This document shows positions 30,001-37,487 of a stretch of 56,487 nucleotides of DNA, in pieces. The notes below the pieces were generated by a model, which was given only the letters and a program-made list of their open reading frames with translations, was not told the DNA's origin and made no database searches. A program made the position numbers and the translations under genes. Origin of the DNA: an uncultured Myxococcales bacterium (GTDB lineage: Bacteria > Myxococcota_A > UBA9042); assembly GCA_903842345.1 (NCBI GenBank), contig CAIMLR010000044.1, positions 1-56,487 of the forward strand. The letters are read 5' to 3'. The stretch's first letter is position 1. The number at the start of each line of letters is the position of its first letter.

Positions 30001-31535
30001 GGTTGTTTGCTCCCGGCGCCGGTCTCCAGCATCCGCTCCGCGTTGCGCGTCGCCAACGCCATGATGGTCTCCATCGGATTGACGCCGATCGGCGACGGAA
30101 ACAGGCTCGCGTCGGCGACCCACAGGCCCTCGTAGCCGCGCACCTTGCCGTACGGATCGCACACGTGCCGCTGCGGATCGCCGCCCATCGCCGCGGTGCC
30201 CATCAGGTGCACGGTCACGACTTCCATCGCGGACTTGGGAATCGGCCGGGCGAACAGCCGCCGGACGTCGTCAGGACTGTGCAGGTCCGCGACGCCCTCA
30301 AACGGCAGCACGATCCGTCGGGCGCCCGCCGCAAACAGCAGCTCGCACAGCAGCGCGGTTCCCCGCACGAGGCGCAGCGCGTCAAAATCCGACATTTGGT
30401 AGAACGGCAGCGGCTGCCCGCCCGGACCCAGCCGGACGCGCCCAACCACGCTGTCTTCCAGCAGCATCCCCGCGGTCAGGATGTTGTTGTAATTCTCCAG
30501 CAAGTCCGCCATCGCGGCGCCGTACATCGGCGTGCCCATGGCCAGCACGGACGGCGGCAAGTTGACGGCGGCGAACAGGAAACCTTCATCCTGGAACTCG
30601 CGCACCTGATAGGCCTGATGGACGCCTTTCCAGCCTTCAACCGGATCGTCAAACTGGGCAATCACTTTGACGTTCGGGTGCATGGACAGGTTGTGACCCA
30701 GACGGCCAGACGGCGAGCGGATGCCCGAGCGCAGGAGCAGCGCCGGCGTGTGCATGGCGCCCGCGGAGGAGACGACCGCCCGCGCGCGGACGGTGAAGCG
30801 GTGGCTTGGACCGCCGTCGTCGCGCTTCACGCGCCCCGTGACGCCGCGCACGTGGCCGCGCTCGACGATGAGCTTGTCGACGCGGCAATCGGCATAGAGA
30901 CGCGCGCCAAAAGCCAGCGCGCGGGGCACGTACGTGACGAGCGTCGACTGCTTGGCGCCCGTTGGGCAGCCAAAAGCGCAGGTGTTGGAGCCGACGCAAT
31001 GCACCTGATTGCGAATGTTGTCGATGACTTCCCAGCCCTTCTTGTCCGCGCCCGCCTTGAGCAACTGGTTGTCGCGGCCAATGGTCGACGGATCTTGGTG
31101 GCGCGCGGAAATCCGTTTCTCCACGCGCTGGAACCGCGCATCCATGTCGCGCGGCAAGATGTCGTCCAGACCGTCCTCGCGGTACCAGCGTTCCAGGATG
31201 CGCTCGGGCGTGCGCCACGACATGCCGCCGTTGATGGCGGTCGACCCGCCGACGGTACAGCCTTCCTGATACGCGATCGCCGGGTTGCCGATGGAGACGG
31301 TGCCGCCGCCGTCGCGGTACAGCGTGCGGGCGGCGCGCAGGGCTTCAGGCTTGAAGCTCTCCGTCGGATTGTAGCCGCCTTCCTCGAGCAAGATGACGTC
31401 GAGGCCGGACTCGGCCAGTTCAGCCGCCGTCACCGCGCCGCCAGCGCCGGAGCCAATCACGACGACGTCGCAATCCAGCGTGCGGTCGCCCGTCCAATCC
31501 GCCCGCGTAAACAGCCGTTCAGGATGCGCTGACAT
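29997..31535 (-). CDS. GMC-family FAD oxidoreductase
   Basis: 512 residues from ATG 31535. The FAD-binding motif VVVIGSGAGGAVTAAELAESG and GCTVGGSTAINGGMSWRTP place it in the glucose-methanol-choline family; VVSSAGAMHTPALLLRSG is the second signature and VHLMGTAAMGGD with GLWVADASLFPSPIGVNP the C-terminal catalytic part. The build is closest to bacterial long-chain alcohol or sterol dehydrogenase-like members. No signal sequence. It overlaps the small-subunit gene by 17 nt and is coupled to a methyltransferase. Substrate unknown. Confidence 0.92.
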   Translation of the reverse strand: MSAHPERLFTRADWTGDRTLDCDVVVIGSGAGGAVTAAELAESGLDVILLEEGGYNPTESFKPEALRAARTLYRDGGGTVSIGNPAIAYQEGCTVGGSTAINGGMSWRTPERILERWYREDGLDDILPRDMDARFQRVEKRISARHQDPSTIGRDNQLLKAGADKKGWEVIDNIRNQVHCVGSNTCAFGCPTGAKQSTLVTYVPRALAFGARLYADCRVDKLIVERGHVRGVTGRVKRDDGGPSHRFTVRARAVVSSAGAMHTPALLLRSGIRSPSGRLGHNLSMHPNVKVIAQFDDPVEGWKGVHQAYQVREFQDEGFLFAAVNLPPSVLAMGTPMYGAAMADLLENYNNILTAGMLLEDSVVGRVRLGPGGQPLPFYQMSDFDALRLVRGTALLCELLFAAGARRIVLPFEGVADLHSPDDVRRLFARPIPKSAMEVVTVHLMGTAAMGGDPQRHVCDPYGKVRGYEGLWVADASLFPSPIGVNPMETIMALATRNAERMLETGAGSKQP

Positions 31536-32052
31536 CGTTTGACCTCCGACTCAACGCCGTCGCCGGCACCAGGCCATCGGGCGCCGTGACCAGCTTCTCG
31601 TGCTGGCGAATCTCATCGGCAAATTTCGCCAAGCGCATCGCCTTGACCTGCGCGATCCACGGCTCGGGCCGATAGCCAAGGCGCTCCTTGACCTCCGGCA
31701 GTTCGTAGTAGGCCATCGCGATGAGGCCCTTGATGCCCTTCATCGCCTGCCGGACCAGCACCCACGGGTGATGCCAGCACGCGGCAAAGTAGCGGTCCTG
31801 ACTGGCGCGCGGCAAGACGGAGAAGCGCCGACCGAACGACGCGGGCACGACGACGGCGAACCATTCGAAAATGACGAGCGAGGCAACGACGCCCAAGCGC
31901 ATGATGGGCGGAAAGCTGCCGAGCGACAGTTCGACCTCGCTGGCGATGTGCTCCTCACACCCAAGCGCGGCGACGTCGGGCGGGCATGCCACGTGGGTCA
32001 TGGCCCGCAATGTGCGTCGCTGGGCTGACGAAAAGCGGAAACTGTGGCTCAT
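31519..32052 (-). CDS. GMC-associated small subunit (gluconate 2-dehydrogenase subunit 3-like)
   Basis: 177 residues. FSSAQRRTLRAMTHVACPP near the N-terminus is the pattern of the gluconate 2-dehydrogenase subunit 3 family, small partners of GMC oxidoreductases. A hydrophobic stretch (VVASLVIFEWFAVVVP, about 53-70) may touch the membrane, and the C-terminal half (GRRFSVLPRASQDRYFAACW; AYYELPEVKERLGYRP) matches partners of long-chain alcohol-type GMC enzymes. No Tat signal is visible. Its stop overlaps the GMC start by 17 nt. Confidence 0.75.
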   Translation of the reverse strand: MSHSFRFSSAQRRTLRAMTHVACPPDVAALGCEEHIASEVELSLGSFPPIMRLGVVASLVIFEWFAVVVPASFGRRFSVLPRASQDRYFAACWHHPWVLVRQAMKGIKGLIAMAYYELPEVKERLGYRPEPWIAQVKAMRLAKFADEIRQHEKLVTAPDGLVPATALSRRSNDVSAS

Positions 32053-32069
32053 GGCAAAGAAACTCCATG

Positions 32070-32089
32070 CGCTGGCATGTTCGCCAGCG
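32070..32089 (-). other. Hairpin upstream of the GMC small-subunit gene
   Basis: CGCTGGC and GCCAGCG form a perfect 7-bp stem with a 6-nt loop, 17 nt before ATG 32052 and 33 nt after the lipoprotein stop on the same strand. A weak T-rich run follows after a gap, so it could be a poor terminator or a leader structure. Confidence 0.4.
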
Positions 32090-32122
32090 GTGCGACCGAC
32101 TGCGCAGCGCCCTGAACTTTGC

Positions 32123-32575
32123 CTACAGCGGGTCCACCTGACAATCCACCCACGGCAGATAGTCGAGGCGCGCCTTGTTGTAGTCCTCGCCCGCCGCCTT
32201 CACCGTGATCCGCACGTTGAACGCCACGCCGTCATCGCCCTGGTTCACGGAGATGTGGTGGCTCTCCGCGCCCTGCTGGACCATGAACTGCGCCGTCGCT
32301 TCCCGGTGCTCCTTGCCGCCGGGCGTCGTCATCGTCGCCCAATCGGACTTCACCAGCGTCAGGATCACGTTGGGGCCATCGACCGCCACCGGCTTGCCCT
32401 GCAGGCGAAAAACCTTGCCGGTCGGATGGTGATCGCCGCGGAATTCGTTGAAAAAGTCCGTCTCTTTTTGCGGCCGAGGCGCGTCAGGACCGCGCGGCAC
32501 GTAAGCTTCTTCCTTGACCGCTGGCGCACCGCACGCGGCAAGCAGCAGGACGACGAGCACGATGAGTCTGGACAT
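32123..32575 (-). CDS. Small lipoprotein of unknown function
   Basis: 150 residues from ATG 32575, with a strong GGGAGGTG ribosome-binding site. A short signal ends in a lipobox (LLLAACG). The mature part has a Pro/Arg-rich linker then a beta-rich domain (VFRLQGKPVAVDGPNVILTL; VAFNVRITVKAAGEDY) without a motif I recognise. Probably a lipid-anchored periplasmic or surface protein. A promoter-like element lies directly upstream. Confidence 0.8.
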   Translation of the reverse strand: MSRLIVLVVLLLAACGAPAVKEEAYVPRGPDAPRPQKETDFFNEFRGDHHPTGKVFRLQGKPVAVDGPNVILTLVKSDWATMTTPGGKEHREATAQFMVQQGAESHHISVNQGDDGVAFNVRITVKAAGEDYNKARLDYLPWVDCQVDPL

Positions 32576-32602
32576 GAGACACCTCCCGGTTGACTGGCGG
32601 GA

Positions 32603-32631
32603 ATTGTAGACCCGATGCGGGGTTGTAGCCA
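32603..32631 (-). promoter_or_regulatory. Promoter-like element for the 150-residue lipoprotein
   Basis: On the minus strand TACAAT (32608-32603) matches the -10 consensus at 5 of 6 positions, 17 nt from TGGCTA (32631-32626), a weak -35. The leader would be about 20 nt. Confidence 0.35.
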
Positions 32632-32698
32632 GACGCCGCACGTCGCGGTTTGTCACAGCTTTGCGCGGCCGCCGCCGTCGTGTACTCTCGGTCGTCAC

Positions 32699-33928
32699 AT
32701 GCCCCACCCGCACGCCAATCCGGAAGACGTCTCAGCCCGCGTGCAGCAATTCCTGTTGGCGCAGGGCGCGCGCTACGCCAGCAAGGTGACGGAAGAGAAC
32801 TGGAAGCACGCCGCCGTCGCGCTCGAGATGCCCGAGCACCCGCACCTGCCCGCGGGCGTGTGGGTGGTGCTGCCGTGGCTGGCGCCAACGCCGGAGCAGC
32901 TTGAGGCTTGGCTCCAGCAGGCCCAGCAGAGCCCGCTGCCGCCGCGCGTTGTGGTGATTGCGATGGACGTGCCGACCCTCCGCCCCGCGACGCTGCAGAC
33001 GATGGCGGCGGCGCACGGCATCGCGTTGATCGGCATCTCAGCGCTCGACCAGCAATGCTACGGTTCGCGTCTCGCGCCGATGCTGCAGGTGATCTTCGCG
33101 GCGAACGCGGACGCGGCGCTGGCGGCGACCAATCCGCTCAACCATCTGGCCGGGCTCGGCGATCCGCGCAATCCGGAGGTGTTCTTTGAGCGGCTGCGGC
33201 GCGCCCTGCCCCAGACTGCGGCGACGCCGTGGATCATGCGCGCCAACATTGCGATGTTCGTGCTGGCGATGGCGATGGCTTTTGGCCATGGCGTCGGTCC
33301 CGTGGCGGCGCTGCTGCAGGGCTTTGACAACGATACGCTCGTCACGCTGGGCGCCAATTCGATGGACTTGACCGTGACGCGCGGCGAGGCGTGGCGGCTC
33401 CTGGCGTGCACCTTTCTCCACGCGAACCTGCTGCACATCGGCATGAACCTGTACGTGCTCAAGTCGATGGGCGACCTCGCAGAGCGCCTTTTCGGCTCGG
33501 TCGCCTACGTCGGCGTCTACCTCGCCAGCGCGATCGGCGGCTCGATCCTGTCCTTGGCCTGGACGCTCAGCGCCAACCACAACTACTCCGTCGGCGCTTC
33601 CGGCGCGGTCTTCGGCGTCATGGGCGGCATGCTCGGCTTCGCGTTGGCGCGGCGCAAGTCCGTGCCGCTGCAGGTCTATCGCAGCATGTTGCGGAGCGCC
33701 GCGATGTTCACCGTCATCAACCTGGCGTTTGGGTTCAGCTTGAAAGTCGTCGACAACGGCGCGCACATCGGCGGCCTCATCGCGGGCACCGTGGCCGGCT
33801 TGGCGTTGTCCCGCGACCTTCCGCCCGCACCGCAGCCGACGCGCCAGCGCCTGATCCTGACGTTCGTCGCGCTCTTTGCCCTGCTGGGATTGGCGTACGG
33901 CGGCGTGCTGATGATGCTGGCGAAGTGA
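32699..33928 (+). CDS. Rhomboid-family intramembrane serine protease
   Basis: 409 residues from ATG 32699. The first 175 residues are soluble, without a motif I recognise. The rest is a rhomboid core: MRANIAMFVLAMAMAF, TRGEAWRLLACTFLHANLLH with GMNLY, SVGASGAVFGVMGG with the GxSG serine, and DNGAHIGGL with the catalytic His; a last helix follows. Serine and histidine are both present, so it should be active. Such proteases cut membrane proteins within the bilayer; in other bacteria one of this superfamily (rhombosortase) handles GlyGly-CTERM tails. Whether this one handles sorting tails is not known. Confidence 0.9.
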   Translation: MPHPHANPEDVSARVQQFLLAQGARYASKVTEENWKHAAVALEMPEHPHLPAGVWVVLPWLAPTPEQLEAWLQQAQQSPLPPRVVVIAMDVPTLRPATLQTMAAAHGIALIGISALDQQCYGSRLAPMLQVIFAANADAALAATNPLNHLAGLGDPRNPEVFFERLRRALPQTAATPWIMRANIAMFVLAMAMAFGHGVGPVAALLQGFDNDTLVTLGANSMDLTVTRGEAWRLLACTFLHANLLHIGMNLYVLKSMGDLAERLFGSVAYVGVYLASAIGGSILSLAWTLSANHNYSVGASGAVFGVMGGMLGFALARRKSVPLQVYRSMLRSAAMFTVINLAFGFSLKVVDNGAHIGGLIAGTVAGLALSRDLPPAPQPTRQRLILTFVALFALLGLAYGGVLMMLAK

Positions 33929-33952
33929 ACGCGGGCGTGTTCGGGCCGCTGC

Positions 33953-35038
33953 TCAACCGCCGATCGCGCTCATGGACTCCAGCGTCGGCACCGCGGCGTC
34001 GTAGTTGTGGCCTTCAACCTTGCCAGCCATGGCGTCGTGAATCGCCTCGGTCAGCGCCGCTTCCGTCGCGCCAGAACGCAGCAAATCGCGCAGGCTGAGC
34101 GATCCGCGCGCGGACAGGCATTCCCGCAGCGTGCCGGTTGGACTCAGCCGCACCCGGTTGCACGCCTCGCAGAACTTTTCACTGACTGCCGAGATGAAGC
34201 CGACGCGCAGCTCCTGTCCCGTCTGCCGATGCCGTCCCCGCCAATAGCGCGCCGGACCGCCGCCTGGAATCTCGCCCGACTCGTCCGGCTCAAGCGCGTA
34301 CGCCGCCATCACCTGCGCCCGCGTCTCCGCGACGGGCAGCCACGTCTCCGGCCCCCAGAACGCATCGACGCCGATCGGCATGTACTCGATCAGCCGCAGC
34401 ACCAGGTTCTCACGCGCGGCGAAATCGCACAGCGGCAGCAAGGCGTCGTCGTTCAGCCCCTTGAGCGTGACCGCATTGAGCTTGATGGACGGAAAGCCCA
34501 CGCGCTGCGCCGCCGCGATGCCATCCAGCACCGGCTGCAGCGCGCCGCCGCGACTGACTTCGGCAAATTTGCGCGGATCCAGCGTGTCGATGCTGATGTT
34601 CAAGCGCTGCAGTCCAGCCTCGCGCAGCGGTTCCGCCAGACTGGCCAGCAGGTGGCCGTTTGTCGTCATCGCCAAATCATCCACGCCGGGAATCGCCGCC
34701 AATTGCCGCACCAGGTCGACAATGCCGCGCCGCACGAGCGGTTCACCGCCGGTCAGCCGCACACGCCGCACGCCCAGTTGCACAAAGAGGCGCGTGAGCG
34801 TGACCATTTCAGCGAAGTCGAGCAGATCCGCGCGCGGGACCACGTCCACGCCTGCCGCCGGCATGCAGTAGCTGCAGCGGTAGTTGCAGCGATCGGTGAC
34901 GGACAGGCGCAGGTACTCGACCTGGCGGCGCTGCAAATCGACCAACTGGAACGGATTGCGCAGAATTTCGGGCCGTACCGCGCCGCCAATCGCGAGGCTG
35001 CTCGCGGGACGCTCGGCGCAGCGACTGGGCAGGCTCAT
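33953..35038 (-). CDS. moaA: GTP 3',8-cyclase MoaA
   Basis: 361 residues. Radical-SAM enzyme of molybdenum cofactor synthesis. SVTDRCNYRCSYCMP has the CxxxCxxC cluster site (near residue 50), RLTGGEP the SAM region, and CEACNRVRLSPTGTLREC the second iron-sulfur cluster site for GTP. The protein ends in Gly-Gly (SAIGG), as MoaA does. Start overlaps the stop of a small upstream gene (ATGA). No other mo-cofactor gene is near, unless the ThiF/MoeB-like protein at 22715-23368 counts. Confidence 0.95.
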   Translation of the reverse strand: MSLPSRCAERPASSLAIGGAVRPEILRNPFQLVDLQRRQVEYLRLSVTDRCNYRCSYCMPAAGVDVVPRADLLDFAEMVTLTRLFVQLGVRRVRLTGGEPLVRRGIVDLVRQLAAIPGVDDLAMTTNGHLLASLAEPLREAGLQRLNISIDTLDPRKFAEVSRGGALQPVLDGIAAAQRVGFPSIKLNAVTLKGLNDDALLPLCDFAARENLVLRLIEYMPIGVDAFWGPETWLPVAETRAQVMAAYALEPDESGEIPGGGPARYWRGRHRQTGQELRVGFISAVSEKFCEACNRVRLSPTGTLRECLSARGSLSLRDLLRSGATEAALTEAIHDAMAGKVEGHNYDAAVPTLESMSAIGG

Positions 35039-35283
35039 GCCGAAGGTGCGCCTTCATCGGCCATCGACGCAACCGCGCCGTGCTGCTTGTATTCCAGCAC
35101 CACGTTGTGGGCGACGTGCTCCTCCGCGTAGCGCGCCACAACCTGCGGCTGGCCGGCTTCCACCTTGGCGAGCAGCGCGTTGCGCTCCGGATACTCCAGC
35201 TTGCCGCTCGTATGCTTCTGGACGACGCGCTCCAGGCGGTGAAGTTTCTCATGCGGGAAGGATTGCAGCGTGACGGTGTACAT
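35035..35283 (-). CDS. Small protein of unknown function coupled to moaA
   Basis: 82 residues, ATG 35283, stop overlapping the moaA start (ATGA). Charged, probably helical, with no signal or membrane segment (YTVTLQSFPHEKLHRLERVV at the start). I do not recognise a family. Coupling suggests joint expression with MoaA, not necessarily a shared function. Confidence 0.65.
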   Translation of the reverse strand: MYTVTLQSFPHEKLHRLERVVQKHTSGKLEYPERNALLAKVEAGQPQVVARYAEEHVAHNVVLEYKQHGAVASMADEGAPSA

Positions 35284-35320
35284 GGGCGCTCCGCGGAAGG
35301 GACCAATCAGGCCCACCGGC

Positions 35321-35349
35321 AGGATCGCGCTACCGCGAAGTCGAGTCAA
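35321..35349 (-). promoter_or_regulatory. Possible promoter for the small gene and moaA
   Basis: TTGACT (35349-35344, minus strand) and GATCCT (35326-35321) are 17 nt apart. The -35 is a good match, the -10 weak. It lies back to back with the promoter-like element for the patatin gene. Confidence 0.3.
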
Positions 35350-35359
35350 TGGGGCTTTT

Positions 35360-35387
35360 TTGCCGCCCCACGCCGGACTGCTACATT
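35360..35387 (+). promoter_or_regulatory. Possible promoter for the patatin gene
   Basis: TTGCCG (35360-35365) and TACATT (35382-35387) are 16 nt apart, each matching consensus at 4 of 6 positions. The leader would be about 29 nt before ATG 35423. Confidence 0.3.
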
Positions 35388-35422
35388 GGCGCGTGCCGAC
35401 TTGGCGCAACGTGAGGAATCCC

Positions 35423-36577
35423 ATGCCACTTTCTCCTGATCCGCGGCGGCCGCTTGGGCTCGTGCTCTCGGGCGGCGGCGCGCGTGGCGCATTTCAGGTC
35501 GGCGTCTGGAAGACCCTGCGCGAGCATCCCAACGGCTTTCGCGGTGCGCCGGACGCGATCAGCGGCACGTCCGCCGGGGCATTGAACGGGGCGCTGATCG
35601 CCGCGGGGCTGGAGCCCGAGGAACTGCTGAAGTTCTGGCTGGACCTCGCCGACAATCCGCCGGTCGTCGCCAACGAGTCGTTTTTCCGCTCGCTGGGCGA
35701 CGAACTGCAGCGCCTGCTGCGCCAGGAACCGCTCCGGCCGTTGGGTCGGCGCGAACGCGAGCTGCGCATCTTCGGCGGGCTTCTGCGCAAGCACCGCTGG
35801 TACAGCGAGAGCGGCCGGCTGGCGATGCTCGTGGAATTCCTGCTGACTGCGCGCTTTGACAGCATCTCCAGCCTGCTCTCCACCATCCAGTCAACCTACG
35901 TGTTCTCCACCGAGCCCATGCGCGATCGGCTGGCCAACGCGATCGGCGCGCGCGAACTGCGCGGGTCCAAGGTCAAGCTGGCGATCAACACGGTGGACGC
36001 GCGCACGGGTTGCGTCGTGCGCATCGTCAATCACATGCCGGACAAGCTGCCGGCGGCGAGCAAGCATTACCGCTACGAGCCCGTCATCTCCCTGGACATG
36101 ATCCTCGCCAGCGCGTCCATTCCGATCCTGTTCAACCCGGTGCGCGTGGGCGAAATGGACCTGTGGGACGGCGGCCTGCTGGTCAATTCACCCATGGCGC
36201 CCGCGGTCGCGTTGGGCGCGCATCGCATCGTGCCGGTGCTTGTGACGCTGGGGCCGAGCGAGGCGGCCCAGCCGATGCGGACGCTCGGCAGCGCGGTGGA
36301 GCGTTTGGCCGATACGTTCCTGGAAAACGCCTACAACACCGACCGCAAGCTGCTGCTGGACCGCAACGCCCTTGCCGCGCAGCACGGCGATCCGGACCTG
36401 CGGCAGGTGGACCTATTCCGGGCGATCCGGCCGACGCCGTCGGGCCATTTTGACGCGGGTTCGTACCTGTATTTTGAGCGCAACGCGATGCTGGCAATGT
36501 ACGAGGAAGGCCGGCAAGCGGCGCGGGCGTGGCTGGCGCGCGGTCCGCAGCTGGACGGGCGCAATCTGGCGGAATAG
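35423..36577 (+). CDS. Patatin-like phospholipase
   Basis: 384 residues from ATG 35423, with AGGA upstream. LVLSGGGARGAFQVG is the oxyanion-hole Gly-rich motif, AISGTSAGALNG carries the catalytic Ser (GxSxG), and LWDGGLLVNSP the catalytic Asp (DGG). No signal sequence, so it acts in the cytoplasm or is exported by another route. Patatins hydrolyse acyl chains of phospholipids. All catalytic residues are present. Convergent with the next lipoprotein gene, 8 nt apart. Confidence 0.92.
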   Translation: MPLSPDPRRPLGLVLSGGGARGAFQVGVWKTLREHPNGFRGAPDAISGTSAGALNGALIAAGLEPEELLKFWLDLADNPPVVANESFFRSLGDELQRLLRQEPLRPLGRRERELRIFGGLLRKHRWYSESGRLAMLVEFLLTARFDSISSLLSTIQSTYVFSTEPMRDRLANAIGARELRGSKVKLAINTVDARTGCVVRIVNHMPDKLPAASKHYRYEPVISLDMILASASIPILFNPVRVGEMDLWDGGLLVNSPMAPAVALGAHRIVPVLVTLGPSEAAQPMRTLGSAVERLADTFLENAYNTDRKLLLDRNALAAQHGDPDLRQVDLFRAIRPTPSGHFDAGSYLYFERNAMLAMYEEGRQAARAWLARGPQLDGRNLAE

Positions 36578-36585
36578 CCGGGCGA

Positions 36586-37404
36586 CTACTTCGCGACGCA
36601 CTTGCCTTTGGCGCACACCGCGGGACCCGGCACGGCGCACTTGCAGAAGGACGCGCCGCACGCGACGGAATAGCCGCCGATGAGGCCCTGCAGCGTCTCC
36701 GCACTGGCAAAGCTGTTCACGTACAAGCCGCCGCACGGCAAATCGCCGACCGGGCACAAGCCCGTGCTCACCGTGGTGCACTCGCTGTCCGTGCTGCACC
36801 AGTTGGCGGCGTGGGCAGCGGAGAGGAGCGCGGCGGTGAGTTCATCGCACGTGCCGGCGCAGTCAGGCGGACATTGCTGACACTGGCCCTTCAAGCAGAA
36901 CGCCGGCTTGGGCTGGTCGCAGCCGCAATGGAAGCCGTCGCACCCGGCGCTGCTGGCTTGCTTGGCGAGGCTCTCCAGCGCGCTGCTGTCGGCGTCGCTG
37001 GCCATCGGCGTCTGGAAACAGCCAAAGGTGTTGCAGATCGGATATTCCAAGGTCTTGCAGCCCGTGGCAGGCGTGCAGCCGGTGAGCGTTGGCTTGAGCG
37101 CGGCGATTTGCCCCATGAGCGCGGCACAGACGGACCCGACATCCGCATCAGCAGCTGCATCGGGCGGCGGAACGTCCGCGGTTGGCGTGTCCGCACTGGT
37201 CACGTCCGCTGGGAGCGCATCGGCCACGGCGTCGGCCGCATCCGCCACATCGCCCGCCGCAGCGTCCGTTCCGGTTGTGTCCAGAGGCGCCGCGTCTTCC
37301 GTGTCGGTGATGGCAGCGTCCGCCGTCGTTGGGGAAGCGCCGCACGCCGCGAGCGCGGTCAGGCAAAGGAACGGCAGCAGGTTGGTGCGCAGGCAAAGCG
37401 TCAT
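36586..37404 (-). CDS. Cys-rich lipoprotein with Asp/Ala-rich linker
   Basis: 272 residues from ATG 37404 (GTGGAA upstream; GTG 37416 is possible). A signal with lipobox (TALAACG) is followed by an Asp/Ala/Thr-rich linker (about 22-85) and a C-terminal domain with about 20 cysteines (CTPATGCKTLEYPICNTFGC; CGCDQPKPAFCLKGQC; CSTDSECTTV; CAKGKC). Same plan as the other Cys-rich lipoproteins in this window. Likely surface-exposed; no catalytic motif seen. Confidence 0.8.
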   Translation of the reverse strand: MTLCLRTNLLPFLCLTALAACGASPTTADAAITDTEDAAPLDTTGTDAAAGDVADAADAVADALPADVTSADTPTADVPPPDAAADADVGSVCAALMGQIAALKPTLTGCTPATGCKTLEYPICNTFGCFQTPMASDADSSALESLAKQASSAGCDGFHCGCDQPKPAFCLKGQCQQCPPDCAGTCDELTAALLSAAHAANWCSTDSECTTVSTGLCPVGDLPCGGLYVNSFASAETLQGLIGGYSVACGASFCKCAVPGPAVCAKGKCVAK

Positions 37405-37441
37405 GGCGAATTCCACGGCGCCACATCAACGCGCCGGCGAC

Positions 37442-37447
37442 AGTATA
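37442..37447 (-). promoter_or_regulatory. -10-like element for the lipoprotein gene
   Basis: TATACT on the minus strand matches the -10 consensus at 5 of 6 positions and would place the start about 30 nt before ATG 37404. I see no good -35 at 16-18 nt. Confidence 0.25.
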
Positions 37448-37487
37448 GCGCAAAAGACGGCCGCACCGCTGCCAGGCCAACCGCCAG

